The notes under the pieces are model-generated. The model had not been told where the DNA came from, did no database searches, and saw only the letters and a list, made by a program, of their open reading frames with translations. From NCBI GenBank assembly GCA_030704615.1, contig CM060733.1, positions 23,434,001-23,498,000 on the forward strand: DNA of 64,000 nt, in the 5' to 3' direction. Below are positions 57,532-64,000 of this stretch, one piece after another. Every line of letters starts with the position of its first letter. The first letter of the stretch is position 1. Both the position numbers and the translations under genes were made by a program. Source of the stretch: Takakia lepidozioides (lineage: Eukaryota; Streptophyta; Takakiopsida; Takakiales; Takakiaceae).

Positions 57532-60500
57532 CTAGATAGTCTGGGGTGGTTGAGCAGGCATATGGTAATTGGCCTCAAGCTTCCTGTTTCTCAGTTCCAT
57601 CTTCTTGTAGCTCTTTTCAAGTTCCATGTACTGTCGTTGCATCTCCTTGCTGCAGTTCTCCAGCTCGTCATTATCTGCCTTGAGTTGCTTCAAATAGATA
57701 ATTGCGTTTCCCAAGATCGAGGCCTTGTCTCCCTGCCAGAGTGACATACCATAAGTTTTAGTATACGAGAATTCATCCACCATTGTCCAACATAGGGTCT
57801 TCAGAGCGTCTGGCAATAGACCCGCTCAGTGGTGATGCTAAAGTTGACCAGTTTTCCGGTTGTCCTTTGGAAAATATGGCCATGGTTTACTTGGGCATTA
57901 TGAACTCAAGAGTGCAAGATAAAAGAATGTCGGTGTCTAGAATTCAGCATGTTGGTTTGCATGACAGACAAGATATGCACTGTACACACTGTATTGAGTT
58001 GTACGACAGTTATGTAGCTGGAGGAAGACCACAAATGCTTGGCAGCTTGCATTCACAAACAATTTCGAAAGTTTCTATCTTTCTTTCTGTTTTCAAAATC
58101 GGGTAATGAGATAAAACGGAAAGCCCAACTTTCATTTTCACACAGGAAATGAGTGGTTCATAGAAATGATGTAGGTACCTTCGATATAACTGGCAGCAGC
58201 TTTTTCAAAGTATTTAAGTTATCCCTTTGCTTGCATCTACGGCGGCGCTCAGCCATCATGTGGTTAACAGCTGCTGCATCATGTCCAGCCATTGCACTAC
58301 CAGGAGCACCAGTGAGGGTGTTGCGGCCTGCTCTAGGTGTACCCGGCGATTTGGTCCGCAACATCGGTGTGGGAACCTGTGAGCCTGGTTCTCGCTGGGG
58401 GTCACTGCCTGTCACCTGCTCGGGATATGCGATTTCAGTCTGTTGTTGGGAAATGATGTCAGCCTGCTTCTGGACTGCACCATTACTCTGAGCTGACATC
58501 TGAGGAATTTGCGCCATCATTTGCAAGCATCGTCTCAGCACCAACTGATTTGCATAGCTTGTTTTCTGCATCGGTGCCACAACACGATGCCTCCATGATT
58601 TAAATGGAGATTGTGAGCTGCTGTTCAAATCAAGACCTTGCTTAGTAGACCCTTCATTGCTGGAGCTCCCACTGACATAAGCCTCAGACTCTGGGACCAC
58701 CCACTGGTGGTGACGAGAAACTGTTGGGTATACTCTGCAATCCTCGTCAATGTCAGTGCGTTCAGGATTGGCGCCCGATAGCATGAGGCTCAAAGCTCTC
58801 TGTATGTCATCGCCGTCGGCATCTGGTGAGTTCCGTAGGTGGTGCAGGGAAGTAAGAGATTTGGAGCTGGATTGTGGGCTTGGCGATCTGAGCACATCAA
58901 GCCTGCGTAAGTGGGTGGGTCACAAGATTACATAGAGTAATCATATTCTCACCTTTTGCTAGGATCTGAAATTCAAGCAGCTCTAGTGAGAAATAACTTG
59001 AATCTTCCCTCAGAACTCGGAAGACGGAATCTTTGCCAGTGAACAAGATGTCCCGAGATTCTAAAGAGCCCTGAGAAAAGCCTTCGATCGTATGTCCTAA
59101 TTTCATATTTCAGAAGGCTAGAAGTGGTTTAAGATTTTTACCTTGGTGATGAGCTTATGTTTGAAGGTGAGGATTGCCGAGGGCTAGCCACCGTAAGAGA
59201 TACAGGATGCTCGGGTGAGGGAGAAAAACTCTTTGGAGAGGCACAGGCATCCTCCTGCTCATGGCCGCCCAGGCTTGAAGAAGGGGTGTCTGAGGTCGAC
59301 CTGTACTGGGAGCTCATTGTTGAGGAATCTTGCAAGCTCTGGGTTTGAAGGTTAGACCGTGGCATTCTCCAATCTCTGGCCAGCATATCAGTGTCCATAG
59401 CTGCTAATCCCTTGGAGATCTCTTGGCTTGGTCGCTCAGATTGTTGCAAGAACATATCACCATGTCTCAAGTTTGGTATGCCACTCGTTGACCTACACCA
59501 GAGAACAATCATATTAGTAATTCTACTGGTGGTATTGGATCTTCTCTATGGTCTGTTAAGAGCAATCAGGCTTTTGATGAGATGTGTGATGGTTGAAATT
59601 TTACCTCAATATGTGCTGGGGGTTGACGAGATAGTTCAATTCAAATGGCTGGTTCACATCCTCTGCAATGCCAGAGCCTTTTGTTCTTAGTGATTGGTGG
59701 AAAGCTGGGGGCAACATGGTGATTTCTGCATTCGAAGATTGCCTGAAAGTTGGAGGCAGCGTAACCTCTGCCCGCAAAGAGAACTGGGGTGCCATCATGC
59801 CCTGCGAAGTTGCTGCTTGAGACCCCGTCAGGGGTGCAGTGTTGGGTGATTCCAGCGGCGTGGTGGTCATGAGCTCATTTGACAGAAAACTATGGATCTG
59901 ATGCACAAGCAGCAAATTTTTCTCTTCCTGCCACCATTAACATTGCAATCACATGGACAACGATCAGACTCCACCAATTAGGGTGCGTGTCCAAAGAGCA
60001 AGTGACACAATGAATCCACCAAGCCTGGTTTAGAGGGAAAAATGTGTTTAAGAGTAGTTTTGTCGTAGTCAATGCAGAATAACATGGGGTGAGCTAAGCG
60101 AGCATCACTCGCAAGACAGGGGGTATGATGATTGTGCAATTTTCCATCCCTCGCAAAGAGCTTAGATAGAGATTATTTTCCTCCTGTTATAACACAGTAA
60201 CACGTTTTCCCTCTGCAAATTCATTCAATATACCAAAACTTCTCTATGTTTTTAAACTCCTGATGTTCCCCTCCACAAGGGAACAAAGGAAGGCAAAGCA
60301 GGGGACTTACGAAGTTGATGGTGCCAAGCTCCAGCACGCTGTCAAACCATGGTATACACAGCAATGTCTGTTCCCACATACCATTAGTTGATTTCCATGT
60401 CAGAAACATTTCGACCCTCAACCCAAAGTGGCAGTTTGCCCCTTCATTATATGCCCACTTCAGCAGCAACCACTTCTGTATTGAAATCATTTCAAACCTG

Positions 60501-61825
60501 AGCCTTTTGTACCCTACATTTGGTGTCTTAATGAAATACACTGGGAGCCATATCACAGCATATGCAACTTTAAAAACAGGGGATAGCACAGTGCTATTTA
60601 GACTTGCGTTCATGTGGCAAGGAAGCAACAAAGATAATCCTGGACACAGAGCTTGTTAAGAGAAGTGATCCTGTAGTCTTGACATGTAGATGCACACCTC
60701 AATGCCTGCAGACTTCACAAACTCTATCTGCTCCCTGGCTATGCCACATTGCAAGGCATTTTTCCCACACAGCCAAATGTGTCTTCCCTCGGAGTGGGCA
60801 AAGCCTACACATCTGCAGCCAGGGACAAAACAAAGCTATCAGTTCTCTCCCCATTGACTCTTTCAAAGAGCCCTGAGTTTAGAAATAAAATTGATGATGT
60901 GGATCACAAACCTGGACATCGTTTTACTACCAAAAGTGGGAATCACAAAACTAGAGATTCTCTTGGTACCAAAAAGTGGGAGTCTTCTTAGAGGACAACT
61001 CCAACGCACCTTTGCGCAATGTGTCACTAGAGAAGCCCCTTAGCGAAAGGGTCATTGGTCAACAGTACATTCTTCTTATCCAATGAGACTGACATCTTCC
61101 AGCTAACGATATCCAGAGAAGGAACTCCCCAAGGAGGGAAATGGCTTGATGTGTAAAGTTGGCAGAAGAGATCTGCTCTCAACTCAAAAAACAGGGGATT
61201 TGGCACATCAACTCGAAGATTATTACCCTTGATCAATGTCGTGAGCATGGTACACGAATTTGTTTCCAGGTGCCAAATTTAGTGAAATCACTTGGCAGGA
61301 GCTTACCCGAGTCCAGGAGTGAAAGAGCATGACTTGTAGGTGGAGTAGAAAATCTCTGCGTTCCTGACCTCCTTGTCACCTCGTGCCATCCCCACACTCC
61401 CCAAGTAATACCCATCCTTCCACAAAAGTGTCCTGTGGACACAACCCACAAAACAGTCACCAGAGTTACACCCAGGGGCTATAATGCTGGATCCAAGTAG
61501 GACTGTGGTAAGCTCGAAACTACTCCAAGTTAAGGAATTGCCTTAAACATTCTCCAGTAGTGAGCCAGTAGCTGGAAAGTTCAACATGTATTGTCACTGA
61601 AAAGGCTCAAGAATGAGGTCTTACATGTGCAACATTCCTGTGCAATGTGTGTAAAAGAATGTAATTGAGAGCAAGGCCACACCTAGAATGAGGGTGGACC
61701 GTCCAGAGGGCGGCATAGGACCAGCCCAAGGTGTGAAGCAGCGTCCGCAGACGCTGCTGCACATGGCTATAGCTTCCCCTTTGTTCCCCTCCCCTTGAAT
61801 ACCACGAGCCGTCCACATTCTCCAT
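57532..61825 (-). CDS. bHLH transcription factor, subgroup IIIf (GL3/EGL3/TT8/MYC-like)
   Basis: Nine exons with GT-AG borders and consistent phase: 61825-61683, 61432-61307, 61177-61094, 60812-60698, 60367-60311, 59927-59605, 59492-59142, 58902-58179, 57732-57532. Total 2124 nt, 707 residues. The exon 3 start is the least certain border. The N-terminus is a bHLH-MYC_N domain that binds R2R3-MYB partners: VQQRLRTLLHTLGWSYAALW, LLWKDGYYLGSV, RHIWLCGKNALQ, TLLCIPWFDSVLELGTINF. EEKNLLLVHQIHSFLSN follows, as in TT8/GL3. After a Ser/Gln-rich middle comes the bHLH: NHMMAERRRRCKQRDNL (His-Glu-Arg E-box contacts kept), LNTLKKLLPVISK, then DKASILGNAIIYLKQLK and a short coiled coil. Such factors join MYB-bHLH-WD40 complexes in the nucleus controlling flavonoids or epidermal fate. 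The usual C-terminal ACT-like domain is absent in this model. Confidence 0.93.
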
Positions 61826-63310
61826 CTCAGAACCTATGCCTTATGCGCCGTCTCGCAAGTCTACTGCTAATCCGATACAACGGACGAACTCTGCTCCAGG
61901 AGCTGGAATTTGAAGAAAAGGCAGAAAAGCCTGTATGGTTCTCAATCGACAACTGCACAAACGGTGATAAGAGAAGAGAGCTCACGGTTGAGAGAGACAG
62001 AGACTGACATTCGTGAGGAGCTTTGTACTCGTCAAGTCTGAGCTTCCACAGAGTAAAAGCCCCTTATCTCTCTCTGCTGAACAGGAAAGATGAGGCCAAA
62101 GGGCACGAGGCAGTGCATACTTATACGCGCCTGCATCCCAAAACACCCACGTTTTTGTGTCGGACCCGCGCAGTTGACCGCGGCCCAGCCGCGTCTCTAC
62201 TGTACAGGATGGATGCTGAAAACACTCGCCGAACAAATAGATGAATAAAGATTGACTCTGTGGATGAAAGAGAGAATCTCACTAAGGTTACGTCAGCTGC
62301 CAACAGGTGATAAAGCACGTGTGTCTCGTAAGCACGTGCCAGAGTTAACCGGAATCTAGGCGCCAAGCACGCGTCGCATACAGACGCGGTTGTACGTGGC
62401 ACGCGGGCTATTGGATCTCAATTCTGCACGTGGCTATTAGGGTAGCTATAGGCAAGTAAAAATAGTTTTATGCATTGTAATACACGTCTGTTGAACGCGA
62501 CTCTGGCTGGTAACTCTTTGGGAACCTTTTGAGAACGAAAAAACTTGAAGGGAACATGGTGGGAAGGAGGGGCCCGGCCTTTCCAGCGTGGGGGTTGTTT
62601 GTCCCACATGCCCTTTCACAAGGTCTGCTGATTTTGAAGCCTTTCTTTCATGTGCTTTCTCATCAGATGTGGAATACTTTGAAGAGTTCTATAAGTAATC
62701 CGAGGAAGAGGTCATGTTGGTGTAGGACTAGAGATTGGGTTGGAGAGAGCTCCGTTGAATGGACCCCAGCACAGAAATTTAATCAGGTCAATGGTCAGTG
62801 GGACATTTGGACCACGTTTTCCTTCTGCCTTGAGAGATTGATTCTATGGAACGGATGATCTCCCCCAATCTGCCCAAGGTTCCGAAAACTAGAAATTGTA
62901 GAGAGAAAGACAAAGTTTGGTGGGTATGTGAACACTCGCCTGCGTGGTTGAATGTGCCATGGATTTCATGCAGGCAGAAAGTGGTTCAATTTGGGAGTTG
63001 GGATCATAGATTCATAGATATCATGAGGGCCGATTTACACGAGGGCTCGGGCCCAAGACCAAGCTAGAAACAAGAAATCCTATTGGTCAACAGCCTCAAA
63101 TTGGGCCCAAACGGTTTACACGAGGGTCCGGGCCCAAGACCACAAAAATGACATGGCTACCTACATGGCATGATTTATGGCGCCAAACTCTTGGGCCCAA
63201 CCCAAAAAATATATATATAGACGCCTATCGAAGGGAGCGCAAATTCTGGTGTCTCTTCACCACAAGGGTTATTGCCTTCCAGTTGAAAGGTGGACACTTT
63301 CATGACACAC
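61826..63310. promoter_or_regulatory. Upstream region of the bHLH gene; no gene seen
   Basis: 61826-62250 is the likely 5' untranslated and promoter region of the bHLH gene. 62290-62420 is rich in CACGTG/ACGCGT-like ACGT cores (GCACGTGTGTC, GCACGTGCC, CACGCGTCGC, GCACGTGGC), which are bHLH/bZIP-type sites. No coding sequence recognised to 63310. Confidence 0.4.
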
Positions 63311-63980
63311 GAGACCGTGGTTTGAACCACAACCACATCCAACGTGGTGGTATGTGCCCATTACCACTGGGCTACTTACTGGTTGTCGCCAGCCCAACAA
63401 AGGGAACGCCCTTGGGATAGAGTCCCAACTCTTTCCCAGTTGGGCCCAAGAAACCTACCATTAAGATATAGTTTTTCAAGCCTATCACAACCATAGGATG
63501 GAAACAGGTCATAGATGGGGTTGATCTATGTACGCAGGTAGACTATAGACTAGAGACTCTCGACAGCCACCTCGCGGCAAGCACTCAACGCAGGTTCTAC
63601 CCATAGAATCATCAGCATCTCTATCTCTTGGACCTCCTCCTTCCATGATGAACACAAACATCATCAACAATCCATCAGATTGCTCGTTTATAAGTTGTTG
63701 CAATGCCAAAATGGTTGTAATCACGTGCTTGTAGGCCATGAAGAGGACCAAGGCCACATGCCTACTTGCTTCCATAGTTTAGGGATACACGATTTGATGG
63801 GAGACAACGTGAGGCATAGAAGACAGATAATGAAAAAAGGGGGAGAGTGGCTGATATTGGTGTAGTTGGGCATTAGGCTTTGGGCCCAATAGGTTTACAT
63901 GAAGAGGGCCCAATCCCTTGAAAATTATATTTTAATCAGTTCATTCAGCCTGAGTGCGGGCCCAAAAGCTCTAGTCTTGG
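63033..63980. repeat. Cluster of GGGCCCAA motifs
   Basis: Eight GGGCCCAA sites lie within about 930 bp (63049, 63103, 63130, 63193, 63442, 63882, 63906, 63958), several as the palindrome TTGGGCCCAA. Three sit in a longer shared context beginning TTTACA(C/T)GA (63035, 63116, 63894). TGGGCC is the core of plant site II/TCP-type promoter elements, but the longer shared context suggests a dispersed repeat. No gene is seen at the right end apart from this. Confidence 0.6.
63311..63380 (-). mobile_element. tRNA-derived SINE-like pol III promoter (A and B boxes)
   Basis: On the minus strand, TAGCCCAGTGG at 63374-63364 fits the A-box pattern, and GGTTCAAACCA at 63328-63318 fits the B-box pattern with one change from GGTTCGANTCC. 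About 35 bp separates them, a tRNA-like spacing. The region does not fold as a tRNA. A poly-A tail and target duplication were not identified. Confidence 0.4.
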
Positions 63981-64000
63981 GCCAGGCCCTCATATAACCG

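Overview
The window is nuclear DNA of a land plant. It is dominated by transposable elements, with two well-supported host genes. The plant call rests on a G-type-lectin (S-domain) receptor kinase and a bHLH subgroup IIIf (GL3/TT8-like) transcription factor, both with plant-style GT-AG introns. The taxon cannot be fixed from sequence alone. The retrotransposon content (a Ty3/gypsy family carrying a cytosine methyltransferase, reported to my knowledge only from charophyte algae and dinoflagellates) leans towards a non-seed or early-diverging lineage, but this is inference.

Layout. 1-145 is a noisy duplicate of 3754-3895, followed by a 500-N gap (146-645). 646-12684 is a minus-strand Ty3/gypsy element: gag, protease, a C5 cytosine-methyltransferase domain, RT/RNase H and integrase, with a very long 5' region that includes a 51-bp tandem array. 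12685-13323 is a short spacer. 13324-17670 is a second, truncated plus-strand copy of the same family, head to head with the first. 17671-18604 begins with a CACTA-like terminus. 18605-25411 is a third, different Ty3 element (chromodomain type) with a 5-bp target-site duplication. 25.8-27.4 kb holds unidentified minus-strand coding segments. 30369-33056 is the receptor kinase. 33-39 kb has no gene I can support.

39.06-55.76 kb is the most unusual part. A Mutator-like (MULE) transposase with a WRKY/GCM1-type zinc finger and a SWIM finger (minus strand) is divergently paired with an intron-containing gene (plus strand) whose product joins a ParB-like domain to a beta-class amino (N4-C/N6-A) DNA methyltransferase domain. 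A 4.66-kb predicted intron of this gene contains an array of 38 perfect or near-perfect 36-bp hairpins at about 115-bp spacing. A second, internally deleted, mirror-image copy (methyltransferase minus, transposase plus) follows directly. This suggests that the two genes form one composite transposon.

57532-61825 is the bHLH gene (nine exons, phase-consistent, 707 codons). The right end (61.8-64 kb) contains a tRNA-derived SINE-like pol III promoter and a cluster of GGGCCCAA motifs.

Two unrelated transposon families here thus each carry a DNA methyltransferase, one C5 type and one amino type. Several nonsense codons in the element copies look like CAG to TAG or CGA to TGA changes, the footprint expected from deamination of methylated cytosine in plant CHG and CG contexts.
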